DNA from: Favolaschia claudopus
Taxonomy: Eukaryota; Basidiomycota; Agaricomycetes; Agaricales; Mycenaceae
Direction: 5' to 3'
NCBI GenBank assembly: GCA_037176885.1
Contig: JAWWNJ010000224.1
Location: 62,001 to 126,000, forward strand
DNA: 64,000 nucleotides
In this document: positions 43,526-54,296 of the stretch, in pieces
Layout of the letters: the number at the start of each line of letters is the position of its first letter
Position numbering within the stretch: position 1 is the stretch's first letter
Position numbers and translations under genes: made by a program
The notes under the pieces: model-generated
Seen by the model: only the letters and a program-made list of their open reading frames with translations
What the model was told of the DNA's origin: nothing
Database searches by the model: none

Positions 43526-44264
43526 TTAAAGCTTGGCTTCAGACGGCCGCATCTTGATATGCACCCCAGACGCAACTAGGCGATGCTTGCTTTGATTCCA
43601 GATCTGTCCGGATTTTGGACGTCAAAACAAACCAACAGATTGGCAAAGAAACATGCTCACCTCCGTTCTAGCAGATATAGCTCGAGCGCCCACAGTCATC
43701 GTTGTGTTAACAATGCGCAGCCTTTCACCACTGACAACATGACATGAAACAATTTATATATACGAAGTCTGAGAAACTTACAGAGCGGCTGGGGAGTGGT
43801 ATACGATATTCATGGACTGGGAGACAAAATTCATTTCGCGATTGAATACGAACAAACATAACGTCGAGCAGCTTTGAAGCATTTGAGCTCTCATTCGAGG
43901 GATTTCAGATATCAAAGAGCTCAAATGGGACTCACACATCGATGAGAAAGGCTGAGCATCCTCCGTGTATGCTGCCACCTCCGTTAAGCATATCTGACGG
44001 CAGTTGGAGCAGTTTGGTGAATTCAATCTGGCATGTTACGAAAAAAAAGAGCGTACCCTCTGTAACAGGTATCTCGCAAACTAATCTCGCCTCTTGTTTC
44101 AAAGGTTCCGCCTCCTTTTTATCAATTGAGGCATGCGTAACGACCAATTGCCGCGCAATAGACTCTCCAAACGCAGGCTTCTCAAAACGGGCCATTCCAG
44201 TAGCCTTGGCTATATCTGACAGGACCTCTTGCATAGTAAGATCTAGGTTTCCTGGTATTGACAT
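43526..44264 (-). CDS. hotdog-fold acyl-CoA thioesterase-like protein
   Basis: Exons 44264-43936, 43871-43782, 43730-43661 and 43603-43526 (minus strand) give 188 residues, with introns of 64, 51 and 57 nt. The motif GGGSIHGGCSAFLID (H100, D109) matches the HGG and Asp catalytic segment of the THEM2/PaaI thioesterase group. It is followed by FVSQSMNIVYHSPAALG, GERLRIVNTT and VASGVHIKM, the central strands and closing strand of the fold. The enzyme should hydrolyse an acyl-CoA thioester, in the cytosol or mitochondria; the substrate is not shown. The ATG at 44264 is the first methionine in frame. Confidence 0.88.
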
Positions 44265-44585
44265 AGTGCAGCTGTGGAAGGAGCGGTGAAAAGAGCTAGT
44301 GGGCGCGGTGGTCACGGAGAAGTGTCGGAACACCGAAGTGGGTGCCGGTCCGGTAGCCGATACTCAACGCCGGCTGCCCAATTAGGAAGGTCGCCTGGCA
44401 CTTTCGTTATGCTACGGGATAGATTCTTCGAGAGTATAGAATTTGGAGAGTATCAGACGGATTTTTGCCTAACCGCAGGTACGAGGACATATTTTGTTGT
44501 AGCGTCTGTTTACAAGAGACTATTTTTTGCCCCAATGTCAAAATTGAAAGTAATTTCAAAATCATAAAGGTCAAGGCCACAGACC

Positions 44586-46022
44586 CTAGGGTGTTCGGAT
44601 CCGCGACTCTTCGTTCCGTTTCCCATTTGCCTCTCCCACATGAGCCTCAGCACCTCTCACTTGATCCGCAGAGTCTTCAGTCTTTGGCATCTCCGGACGA
44701 ACCGAAACAAAAGTTCCCAAATCGCTGGCAGCCGTATAGCGTTTAGTCTCTGCTTCGAAAAACGCGCGTTCGCGGGAGTTGATAGACCACATAGCAAGCC
44801 AGGCGTAAATCTGTGGGAGAAGCATATTGAGAATGGTGTTTCCTATTTTCAGCCCTGTAAACTGCTTCCGAAGCTCCATGCTGTGTAGTCTCGCCGTGAG
44901 ACTGAATTCGACGAGGACACAGAGTGTTGCTGGGGCAGCGGACTACAACGTATTTGAATGCTTTGGGCCGATGGAGGGAAGATAGTTCTCACCTGCATTA
45001 TCAACCACCCCACAAATTCAATGATACTACAAGATTGCTGCTTGCGGGATGGGATAGATCCATATTTTTCTCGCTGAATGCCAATCACACGGTGAATGAT
45101 GTGAAAATGAAACGCGCATACCAGTAGGTAAGTAATTATTGAAGCTGTCAGAAGTATATCCCCAGCGGACATCGCTCCCAGATGAGCCATTGCTAAGGTT
45201 TAAAATGAATTGTGATCAAGAATACGAAATTCCGGGGTGAAATGAACTCACCCCAGGTCCATGTAAGTTGTGAGTGTGCTTCTTTGGTAAACATGAAACA
45301 TGTCTATCATCCACGTCAAAATCAAACGAGGAATTAGCAAAAGCAAAAAATCACATACCGCAATGATAGCCGCGACAAATGCAAACACGAAAATTACAAC
45401 GCAGATCAGAACAAGATGAATGTCTCGCGATATTGTCTACAAACTGCGGGTCAAAATCATGTAACAAAAAAAGACGACGAAAACCGCAATGATTTCCAAG
45501 TGAGCTACTCACCCACAACCGATAACAAAAAAACAATTCGACATAGGTTGAACCAATCGCCTCAAGCAGGAGGGTTACGTGAAAAACCCAGGCAGTCTCC
45601 CGGACTCGCAAGACTGCCTCGACGTCTGTGACATTTACAACATTTTGGATCCAGAGTATCGCTCTTTCAGGAACAAGCATCGTCAACATTGTACTCGGCG
45701 TTGTGTAGAGACTGAAGACTCACACAGCATGAAAACTCTTCAACGTCGTCAAGAATGCCAGACCGCCGACGAAAAGCTTGAGCCGGAGCGAATCGCGCTT
45801 GCTGAGATGGAGATACTCCGCAAAATGTGCGTAGAGAATGCCTTGGAAGAATAGCGAGAAGCATGTGGCGAAGTTCTGAGTTTAAATACACGAGAAAATC
45901 GAGCTTGAATCAATATTGAGATTGAGTAATGAAGAAGCCTTGCGTACCCAAGCGCCGACGACGTGGGTCACCACGGCCGGTGGCTGGCGGGAAATGACAT
46001 GGGAATGGGGAGAGGGATGCAT
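44586..46022 (-). CDS. DUF6534-like multi-spanning membrane protein
   Basis: Eight exons on the minus strand: 46022-45948, 45875-45724, 45663-45513, 45436-45359, 45303-45252, 45192-45122, 45073-44993 and 44942-44586, giving 338 residues. All introns are 48-76 nt and keep frame. Hydrophobic segments occur in sequence (FATCFSLFFQGILYAHF, FHVTLLLEAIGSTYVELFF, HLVLICVVIFVFAFVAAIIA, GDILLTASIITYLL, APATLCVLVEF and ILNMLLPQIYAWLAM), ending with INSRE and a polar tail. This pattern, with LWIQNVV, ELFFCYRLW and a final L-N-x-R-like motif, is that of the Agaricomycete DUF6534 proteins. Their function is unknown. The family name is my recognition of the pattern. Confidence 0.8.
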
Positions 46023-46254
46023 GGAGTACTTTTTGTTTCACAATAGCGTTCCAGTTATGTATGGCGGGTATAGTCTCACTCGTCCTAACCCCCATGTGAA
46101 TGTGACTCCGGGTTGCAAGCCCGAAGCTCGGAAGCTGGAAGCTCCTGGAGTGAGACATTGTTGGGAAGATCGAATGAAACTGAGTCCGTGACGGGGTCGA
46201 GACAAAAAAAATCATTTGCTAATTATTGCGATGCAACGCATTCACAATGGACGG

Positions 46255-47023
46255 CTACTGCACATTTTCAGTCTTCACAACTGTCGCAAAGATATCCGCC
46301 AGCTCCATCATCACCATCTATAACATCTCTCATCAGCACTTTCTTCAAATCGATAATAAATTCATATGCGGAAAACTCACGTTCGTAACCTGCTCCCCCG
46401 TCGCACCCAACTTTCCACCCCCAAGTACAGGAATATCTCGGTCCCCCACAGCATCAGCAACCACAAACGTATCATACCCGCGCTGGCTCGCCTCCCTCGC
46501 CGTCGTACTAACGCACACATGTGCCATGTACCCCACCAGCACGACCTTGCGTACCCCCGCTTGCTTGATCACCGCGTCGAGGGTCGTTTCCGCGAAGGCG
46601 CCGGGGAAGTGCTTGCGCACGAGAACCTCAAAGTCGGTGTCGTCTTGTTTGCCGGAGCCGACGCGGTCGGGGAGCGGGGCGAGCTCGGGGAAGATTTCCG
46701 CGAGGGAGGTGTCGGGGGTGAACATTGGGCTACTCGGGCCAGCGACATGAACAACGTGGGCGACGGGCGCGTGGGCGGCGCGGTAACGCTGCAATTTCAA
46801 GTGGATTGGAATATAGATCAAGGCTGTGCGCCAAACGGCGTACCTGCAAGAGCTTCAGGATATTCGGACGACTGTAGGCGATATTGTCCTTTGAGATTGA
46901 GAGGAGTCCGTCGAGGTATTCGTTCTGTGCATCAATGATGACGAGTATCGAGTCTCGCGCAGAAGGGGAGACGGTAGAAGGCGAAGCTCCAACATGCTCG
47001 AGAAAAGTTTTCGGGGCGGTCAT
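46255..47023 (-). CDS. isochorismatase-like cysteine hydrolase
   Basis: Exons 47023-46844, 46788-46381 and 46317-46255 (minus strand) give 216 residues, the normal size. The catalytic triad of the family is visible: D31 in VIIDAQNEYL, K119 in VRKHFPGAF and C152 in AHVCVSTTAREA. The last short exon supplies the typical C-terminal helix (ELADIFATVVKTENVQ). Members hydrolyse isochorismate, nicotinamide, biuret or related amides; the substrate cannot be told. A degenerate relative lies at 50134-50640, on the other side of F-box gene F4. Confidence 0.9.
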
Positions 47024-47662
47024 TGCTTATAATTTTGCTTCGGCCCTCCGGGTGGTCGTCAGTTGCAGTGCTGCCGGGGGGGGAAAGATGCTCCGAGAGC
47101 ACCCTTTATACTTGTAAGAATGCTGACTGTCGTGCGACGACTTGAAATGGATGAGAATGCCAGGACGAATCAAGCCAAATTGCCACGAGGAAGAAGCCTG
47201 AGGTGGCGCGTGACTCGCAGCCCGGGTCTGGGCGATTGGAAAATTCGTGTTTGCTGGTGAGAATCCAGTCTTGTCTGTAGAAAACTGCGCTACAACATCT
47301 CGATTCCTCCACACTAGTATACTCAGTATACTTGGCAGTAGGAAGATCGAAAGCTGCGAATTTGAAGAGCTCGTTTGGAGGCAGGTTGTAATTCCAACGA
47401 GAAGCCCAGACTCGACTCGGACACGCGGCTGCAGCTGCGTCAATTGCTTGTTTTCTCCTCATGAGTCATGAAGTGCTGGATTTGATTTTGAGGTCGGGCG
47501 TTGGGCATTGAGACCATAACTCCGGGAGTTACATTCGTGGGGGCCATCCCGGGGAATGCATTGGGGATTACAAAAGCTAAGCCCAGGGCGCCGTCCCCTT
47601 CGTTGAGGCCATGACATGGATGGGATGATCAAGCGACAAGGCCTGTGACATAGCGTGACCGA
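47024..47662. other. intergenic region
   Basis: Contains the promoter of the isochorismatase-like gene. No other gene is seen. The right end runs into an orphan F-box upstream element. Confidence 0.5.
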
Positions 47663-47695
47663 CTAAATTTGGGCATTCTCCTTCCAAAACGGGAC
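47663..47695 (-). promoter_or_regulatory. orphan F-box upstream element
   Basis: CTAAATTTGGGCA, then TCTCCTTCCAAAACGGGAC, nearly identical to the elements upstream of F1 and F4. No F-box coding sequence follows on its minus-strand side, so the gene it once served is gone. Confidence 0.6.
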
Positions 47696-47978
47696 TTGCT
47701 CCTCCTCATGATCGTTAATCCCGAACGTTTCAACGCCCGTTTCCAGATTGCAGACACATTATTCACTTGACACGATATCAGCCCACAGCAAGCACAGTTC
47801 CCGCAGTCACCATTGGGCCACGATGGTTTTTTCTTTTAGAAATTATCGGATAAGACAGCGATATGGGTACTACTCGAACTACGTGCTATCAATTGGACCG
47901 ATTGTTTCTACTGAAGCAGCCGATGAATTTGACTGATAATCACTTGAATTACTCCTGTATACACATCAAAATCAATCA
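47696..47978. other. spacer left of F4
   Basis: No gene is seen; AT-rich. Confidence 0.5.
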
Positions 47979-49466
47979 TCAAGAAAGTAAACAGAGAAAA
48001 GACTGAAATACCAGAATATTCCGACGGTCCCGGCCCTGAATGCGGATGTCAAGTCCCTCGTTCATCAGCCCACGTAGCTTGCCTTTGATCGCAGCGTTCG
48101 GCTCCTCATCTATGTACTCGCGGTCCTGGATGAAGTGAAAAGATTCGAGTCTCGACACGCCTTCCGGATTGTGTCGTCTTGCGTCAAGCATGTCTGCTAC
48201 CTCAACGTAAGGAACCACGGTTCCACAGTCCAAAAGATGTAGGGACGTCATATTCGGCAAGAATCGTGAGTCGGCAGTCATCCGACCCAAGATTTCTCCA
48301 AGGCGACTTGGAGTGCAGGAAATGCGATCAAAAGTGACTTGGCTGACTTGCCACACGGCCCCAAGAGCGAAGTCTACCAGATCGATGTAGCAGTAGTGCA
48401 ACGATATAGAGTCCACTGCACACTGCGATCGTTGGAGAAAGTCGCGTAAAGCCTCTCTATCTTCAAGCTTTATCTCGGGATCTAAGTCTGCCCAATCCAC
48501 AAGTTCCAGAGAGTGAAGATTGGGGATGGTGATGTAGGGAAGGATCTCGGGCGTCGCCGAGCACTCGTTCGACAAGGAAAGCTTATGGATGCCACTGTGA
48601 ATAATGGGTGGCAGCGGAACCCCATCCTCCGCGCCATTCAGTTCGATGAAAAGCTCTTCAAGGCCCGGACATTGATGCAGGACTTCGATAGCATCGGCGA
48701 TGGTCTGACCGTATAGGGCGAGATGTGTGAGCTGGGCTAACGGCAAGGGGATCCATTTCGGCGGCAAGTTATAGATAACCACTTTGCGAAGTTCCGGCGC
48801 AACAGAGAATGCGTCTATGGTACTGAATTCAACATCGACGGAGTCCAACTCCTTCCATTTAACACTCAATTCGCGTAGAAGGGGTAGGCGACCTCGGATG
48901 GTGTCAATAGGAAAGGTGACGGGCGTTGAAATGGAGCATTCAAAGGCACGCCATTGAGAGGAGTACGGGGCAATTGTTGGAAAATGAAGGGCGGTGAAGT
49001 GGGGGTCGGAGTCCGCAAGGCGCAGATACAAGGGTTGGTTACCAGCCCGCGGAAGCCAGCATTCGAGTAGTCTTCGCCAGTCGAAGGAACGACTATGGGG
49101 GGAGCTTGCAAAGACACGGCACCACAACAGCGGAGTATTAATTGCAATGGACCGCCACGCCCTACAGACTCGAGAGAGGACGAGAGGGCCGGATGTTCTC
49201 GCTTTGCATACCTCGACCCGGGGAGGCCCGAACTGTCCTGCAAAGAGCCCATCGAGGTATTGCATGAATATTTCGGATGTTATTTCGACGGGAAGCGTCA
49301 AGATCGGATACACGATAGAATCCAAGGTGGCTGTGACGATTTTTCGCTCCGCTCTCAGGCGCGCAAGCTGGGCGTCGAGAACATCGATTTCGACGTCAAT
49401 TTCGGAGAGACGCGCCCTCAATGCGGAGTTGTGTAGGAGGCCCGGGGTGCCCTGTGACGCAGACAT
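47979..49466 (-). CDS. F-box domain protein F4
   Basis: A frame of 495 residues from the ATG at 49466 (MSASQGTPG). An upstream in-frame ATG at 49616 exists, but the text between them contains the conserved upstream element, so I prefer the inner start. Order: heptad-like helix (IDVLDAQLARLRAERKI), F-box (YPILTLPVEITSEIFMQY; LVLSRVCRAWRSIAINTPLL) and a repeat-rich C-terminus (LTHLALYGQ, MTSLHLLDC). It uses the same type of upstream element as F1. Predicted SCF substrate receptor, target unknown. It lies between an intact and a decayed isochorismatase-like gene. Confidence 0.9.
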   Translation of the reverse strand: MSASQGTPGLLHNSALRARLSEIDVEIDVLDAQLARLRAERKIVTATLDSIVYPILTLPVEITSEIFMQYLDGLFAGQFGPPRVEVCKARTSGPLVLSRVCRAWRSIAINTPLLWCRVFASSPHSRSFDWRRLLECWLPRAGNQPLYLRLADSDPHFTALHFPTIAPYSSQWRAFECSISTPVTFPIDTIRGRLPLLRELSVKWKELDSVDVEFSTIDAFSVAPELRKVVIYNLPPKWIPLPLAQLTHLALYGQTIADAIEVLHQCPGLEELFIELNGAEDGVPLPPIIHSGIHKLSLSNECSATPEILPYITIPNLHSLELVDWADLDPEIKLEDREALRDFLQRSQCAVDSISLHYCYIDLVDFALGAVWQVSQVTFDRISCTPSRLGEILGRMTADSRFLPNMTSLHLLDCGTVVPYVEVADMLDARRHNPEGVSRLESFHFIQDREYIDEEPNAAIKGKLRGLMNEGLDIRIQGRDRRNILVFQSFLCLLS

Positions 49467-49512
49467 GAGTGCCAGTCGAAAAGCAGCAGGTGTGGCGTGA
49501 CAATGTGACTTC

Positions 49513-49545
49513 CCAAATTTGGGCAGTCTCCTTCCAAAACGGGAC
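49513..49545 (-). promoter_or_regulatory. F-box family upstream element (F4 copy)
   Basis: CCAAATTTGGGCA, then TCTCCTTCCAAAACGGGAC, starting about 47 bases upstream of the F4 ATG, the same spacing as in F1. Confidence 0.55.
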
Positions 49546-50133
49546 TTGCCTTCCGCGTCCATGTCGACCCGTCGACCTAGAGCTACTGGTTGTATCGTCC
49601 CGCAAAATGGGCCCATTCCTGAGTATGGTATGTTGAAATTTGCTACTCCTCGACTCTGGCCAGTCTACTCAAATTTCCGCTTCTAAGCACTCTAACCTAG
49701 ACCCGATTTTTAGAATACGGAAGAAGTGCTTGTGACTTGGCTTCAGTGACTGTGAAGGTTTAGGCACGCTACACCCGACTACATAGAAGATAGTATAGGC
49801 GTGGGCGCGTTCAGCGCATATCTGTACCCGGCGCCGCTACGGTTAGGGGATTGGATGTGAGGCAGAATATATTTTCGCTCAAAGTACGTATGCCGCGAAT
49901 CTGAGTAATTCCTCCGTTAATTCACTAGTAAAAGCTATGGCTTGTAGCCACTAGTGTTCTCTGCATTTGCCATCCACCTTCCAGTCAGCGAAGAGAACGC
50001 TGACTGCGCTGTCGTGGCTCCATCCGAAAAAGTCGAATCAAATCCAAACTGAGAGTCCCCAACCGGGGAGTGACTCATCCATTGTTGGATGGAGACCAGC
50101 TCGAGACCTCACTGTACTTCGGAAACCTATCGC
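49546..50133. other. intergenic region
   Basis: AT-rich spacer between F4 and the isochorismatase relic. No coding signal. Confidence 0.5.
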
Positions 50134-50640
50134 TCACGAGCCCTGTGATAACTTTCGACCGCCTCTCGAGTCTACCTCCAAGACAAATATTTCGAGTAAA
50201 GCTACGCTCGGGGGAGGTCGACGGGGGAAGGTGGGTGCACTCTCGACCCCTAGCGCATCGGCAACGACGCCCACGTCATACTCACGGGGACTCGTATGCC
50301 TTGCCATCGTACTGGCACAAACGTGGATGGTCCTGGCACGGACATGGACCATCCACTCCGTCGCCACGACCTCGCGGATGCCATGGTCCCTGAAGAGCAG
50401 AATCATTTGTTCTGGTTCTTCGGAGTCTGTGGAGGCCAAGGTGGAGTCGAGGGCCAGCTCGGGGTGATCTTCGCGAATCGCAAGAGGTCCATGTGAAGGA
50501 GCTTCGAGATATTTACCGGCGCAATGCGATGTTTTTCCACCAGATGCAAAGGAATCCGTCGATGCTCGAAGCATTGGTCTGCGTGCTGGTGACGATCAAG
50601 CAGATGGAGCGGGGGAGACGGTGGAGAGTTGGGAGCTAGA
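50134..50640 (-). pseudogene. decayed isochorismatase-like gene
   Basis: Minus-strand translation contains GIREVVATEWMVHV, then HVCASTMARHTSPREYDVGV and VADALG, matching the cysteine-containing core of the intact gene at 46255-47023 (VRKVVLVGYMAHVCVSTT...VADAVG). An extra stretch interrupts the region between MVHV and HVCA. An upstream patch VNISKLL matches NILKLLQ in another frame. The lysine segment and N-terminal aspartate are not found in a continuous frame, so the copy is not functional. Confidence 0.65.
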
Positions 50641-51835
50641 AGGCACGGAAGATTTGGAGTCGGTGCCATCATGCCCAAGGTGCGTCTCAGCACGGACGTG
50701 AATATCCTTCGCTGACAGGTTTCCTCCTTCAAGTGTCGGGGTGCCAAGCCTACGAAACTGGTGTAATAATGGGGGATTACGAGGCACACTCTCTGGGACT
50801 GGTTCACCGCCGGAGTGACTGCGCTGGTGGTTTGCCACGACAATGCCAGTCGGAGTCCACGTAACAGCCGGAGGAAGAGAAGACTGGAGTCGGGAGACAT
50901 CATTTCACCGCCCTGTAGTACGCCGACGAATGATCCTGCGACGTTGTTTTCACTATTCGCCGATTCGAGGGCTCGCATGTTCGATGGAAAATACCCAAAT
51001 AACTGAGCGCGGCACTTTCGGCGAAGCAGTTGCTTTTGGCAAGTAAAGTCACTCAAAGTGGTTTTCATTGTGGGGATGCAGTGATGAAAATATCCAGGTA
51101 ACGATTGCCTTTCTTCAGAAAAATCCGAGCCGACATTCATCCCCACCGTTGGGCTAGGTTTAGGGATATTTTTTCCCTCTTCCTTTGGATGTCGAGTATT
51201 TGCCTGCTCCACCCGATGTGGTCTCGGATCAATTATAGAAAACGAAAGACTCCTTCTGCACATCTTCCTGCAGTCATCTGCAACTCGAAAACCCAGCAAG
51301 GATTTCGGTCAGACAAGGAGCGTCGTTTCCGACTTTTCTGAAGTCATCCTTCTTGACACTCCGCGGTGATTCCACTCAATCTCGGCGCCGTTAACGAAAC
51401 TATTCAGCATACCTTCTCTTGGAGCTCCACAAAGATAGCGCGAACGGCAACGTCGGCAAAACATAATTAGGCCTCGCAAGCTTTTTTTTCTTCACATTCC
51501 AACACGGTATCCACTCTGGACCGACTTTTTTGCAACATCTGACGACCAAGCCGGCTTGAGCTACTGCGCCTCTCCTCCCGTTTCGCGGAAAATAATCGGG
51601 CGTCATTGTAAGTTTACGATACTTGACGATAATCAATGCCTGACTAGGCGGTCGAGTTACCTAGGAAGCTGTGAATGAATTCCTCTGAATTGTTTCCGAG
51701 GAAAGGGCGTCCACCAGACCTTTGCAGACCCGACAATATCCCTCTATGGGTTGATTCGCGAACGTTCAGTGTCGTCGGTATTTGTGCTCCACCAAAGTGT
51801 TGCCTCACGAGGTCTGTAATATTCGAATCCGACAG
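50641..51835. other. intergenic region upstream of GH7
   Basis: A 298-residue minus-strand frame (50403-51299) only partly overlaps the isochorismatase relic and otherwise has no motif. I see no gene. The right end is the GH7 promoter. Confidence 0.45.
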
Positions 51836-51841
51836 TATAAA
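51836..51841 (+). promoter_or_regulatory. TATA box of the GH7 gene
   Basis: TATAAA lies 84 bases upstream of the ATG at 51925, a usual distance in fungal cellulase genes. Confidence 0.55.
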
Positions 51842-51924
51842 GAGGAAGAGCAAAGTCATCCATCCTCAGTACTCAAGCTCCCTTCAACCAAGCGGTACAA
51901 CCTTCACCGGCACTCATATTCGAC

Positions 51925-54296
51925 ATGTCTGGTTTCCTCGTCCTCGCTGCTCTTCTCCCCTACGCTCTCGGTCAATTGGCTGGCACGAACACGGCAGAAA
52001 CCCACCCGACTTTGACTTGGTCAAAATGTACGGGAACTGGCGGTATGTTTCATAGCTCTCTATTGGTGAAATTCGAACCTCTGATCGACGACTCTCAGGA
52101 ACTTCTTGCACATCCCAGTCCGCCTCGATCGTCATTGACGCCAACTGGCGTTGGTTGCACCAAGGCGCGACCGGCTTCACCAACTGCTACACCGGTTCGT
52201 TCGAATCTCAATTGAACTTGCTCCCATGTCGCTCAATTCTTGTTTCGCACAGGAAACACTTGGGACGCCTCTATCTGCCCTGACGGCGAGACTTGCGCGG
52301 CCAACTGCGCTCTCGATGGCGAGTACCACTCTCGGGTGCTCTTCTCCGTTCGCATCTGACATAACATCTTCTTGATAGGTGCCGACTACTCTGGTTCAAT
52401 TCTTCTTCGATCGACTCCGCTATCTCCGGCTAATGACATCTAGGCACATACGGAATTACCACGAGCGGAAACGCACTCACGATGAAGTTCGTCACCAGTA
52501 TGTCTTTTCAGCTCGACTATCTGTTCATCTTGCTCACACCCTGAATAGGCAGCCAGCAAAAGAACATCGGTAGCCGTGTCTACTTGATGAGCGGTGACTC
52601 CGCGTACCAGACCTTCGACTTCGCGAACCAAGAATTCGTACGCTTTCCATTGTTCAAATGTTAATCTAACGAACTTATTCAACATCTTTCTCCCTACCCA
52701 GACGTGAGTCTAAGGAAAATTCGAAAATCAAACCGTATTGATTGACTATGCCTTGAAGCTTCGACGTGGACGTCTCGCAGGTGTGTCTCTCAATCTGTTA
52801 TCAATTGACATAACGCTGACTCGTCGTTTAGCTCCCCTGCGGTCTCAACGGAGCCCTCTACTTCTCTCAAATGGACGCCGATGGTGGTGTCGCCAAGTCT
52901 AACGGCGCCAACAAGGCCGGACCCAAGTACGGAACCGGTTACTGTGACGCCCAGTGCCCCCGCGACATCAAGTTCATCAACGGTGTCGCCAACGTCGCAG
53001 GCTGGGCTCCCAGCCCCAACGATAGTGCGTTGTTTTCTTCTTGGTTGATATGCGGAGACTGATTCGCGCTTTACCTGATATCTAGCCAACGCCGGCACTG
53101 TGAGTTCTTCTCTCTTTCGTTTCTCAAGCTTCAACTTATATGTTATATTAGGGATCCATGGGTGACAACATTGACGCGCGCACATTGAATAATATCCTGA
53201 CTCGTTTCTAGGATCCTGCTGCCCTGAGATGGACGTCTGGGAAGCCAACAGCATCTCTTCTGCTTTCACCCCGCACCCTTGCAGTATGTCTCTAGTGCTC
53301 ATTCCAGCCTGAAATGTTTGCTTAGAATTCGCATAGGCACTCTCGGACAGAGCACTTGCACTGGAAGCAGCTGCTCCGCCCCCAACTCGTAAGTTTGATC
53401 GTCCTTGCTGTTTGAAGCTTCAACCGGTACATTATCTCTTCCAGCACTGCAGGCACTTGCGACCAGGCGGGCTGCGACTTCAACTCTTACCGCATGGGCG
53501 ACACCTCGTTCTACGGTCCCGGCATGACGGTCGACACCACCAAGCCCATCACCGGTAAGAACTTGATCCACTTCGCCGCTCCTCGTACTCACTCATTCTC
53601 CTCTCTCTCCCCTCAGTCGTCACTCAGTGGGTTGGTTCCCCTATCACCGAGATCAAGCGTTTCTACGTTCAGAACGGCGTCACGATTGCGAACTCCCAGA
53701 GCACCATCTCCGGCGTCACTGGAAACTCCATCAGTGAGGACTTCTGCTCTGCTCGTGAGTGATATGTTTGTCCCTGATCTCATACATTCTGAAACTAACT
53801 GTATCTTCAGAAAAGACCGCTTTCGGCGTTAGTCCCCAAACCAAACCCAATCAACATTGTTTCTGATCTTGAGAATATTTTCATAGGACACCAACACTTT
53901 CCAACAGAAGGGTGGATTGTCCGGTATGTCCCAGGCCGCTAGCGCTGGAATGGTTCTCGTCATGTCAATCTGGGTATGCTCTCTTTGCCACATGAATGCC
54001 AGCCTAACATTCATATCTTTCCACCTATCCAGGACGACCATGCCGCGAACATGCTCTGGCTCGACGCTCCCTACCCCCCGACCAAGGACGCCTCTTCTCC
54101 CGGTGTTACGTGAGTCTTCCCTTCTATTCTATTGATGCATCCACTAAGAATATTGCGCACCAGCCGCGGCACCTGCTCCCCGAGCTCCGGCGCCCCTACC
54201 GACGTTGAGAATGCCAGCCCCAACGCCCAGGTCATCTACTCAAACATCAAGTTCGGGCCCATCGGTTCGACGTTCAACCAGGGCAGCGCGCAGTAA
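51925..54296 (+). CDS. cel7: GH7 cellobiohydrolase without cellulose-binding module, 19 exons
   Basis: Exons: 51925-52042, 52099-52194, 52253-52318, 52379-52393, 52444-52497, 52549-52637, 52702-52703, 52759-52780, 52832-53024, 53086-53099, 53152-53161, 53212-53283, 53337-53388, 53445-53554, 53617-53754, 53811-53827, 53887-53973, 54033-54109 and 54164-54296, giving 454 residues. A signal peptide ([15 protein letters not shown]) is followed by the catalytic module. The GH7 catalytic segment EMDVWEANS holds E232 (nucleophile), D234 and E237 (acid/base); [16 protein letters not shown] and [16 protein letters not shown] are family marks. The protein ends after the module (STFNQGSAQ), with no linker or CBM1. 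It is secreted and should release cellobiose processively from cellulose reducing ends. Exon 7 is only 2 nt, and the intron at 52319-52378 starts with GC instead of GT. Confidence 0.93.

Noticed and set aside
49467..49616. N-terminal extension of F4 to the ATG at 49616
   Set aside because: The extension would translate the conserved upstream element; in F1 and F1' the same text lies before the first usable ATG.
50403..51299. 298-residue minus-strand frame
   Set aside because: It overlaps the decayed isochorismatase copy in another frame and the remainder has no family features.
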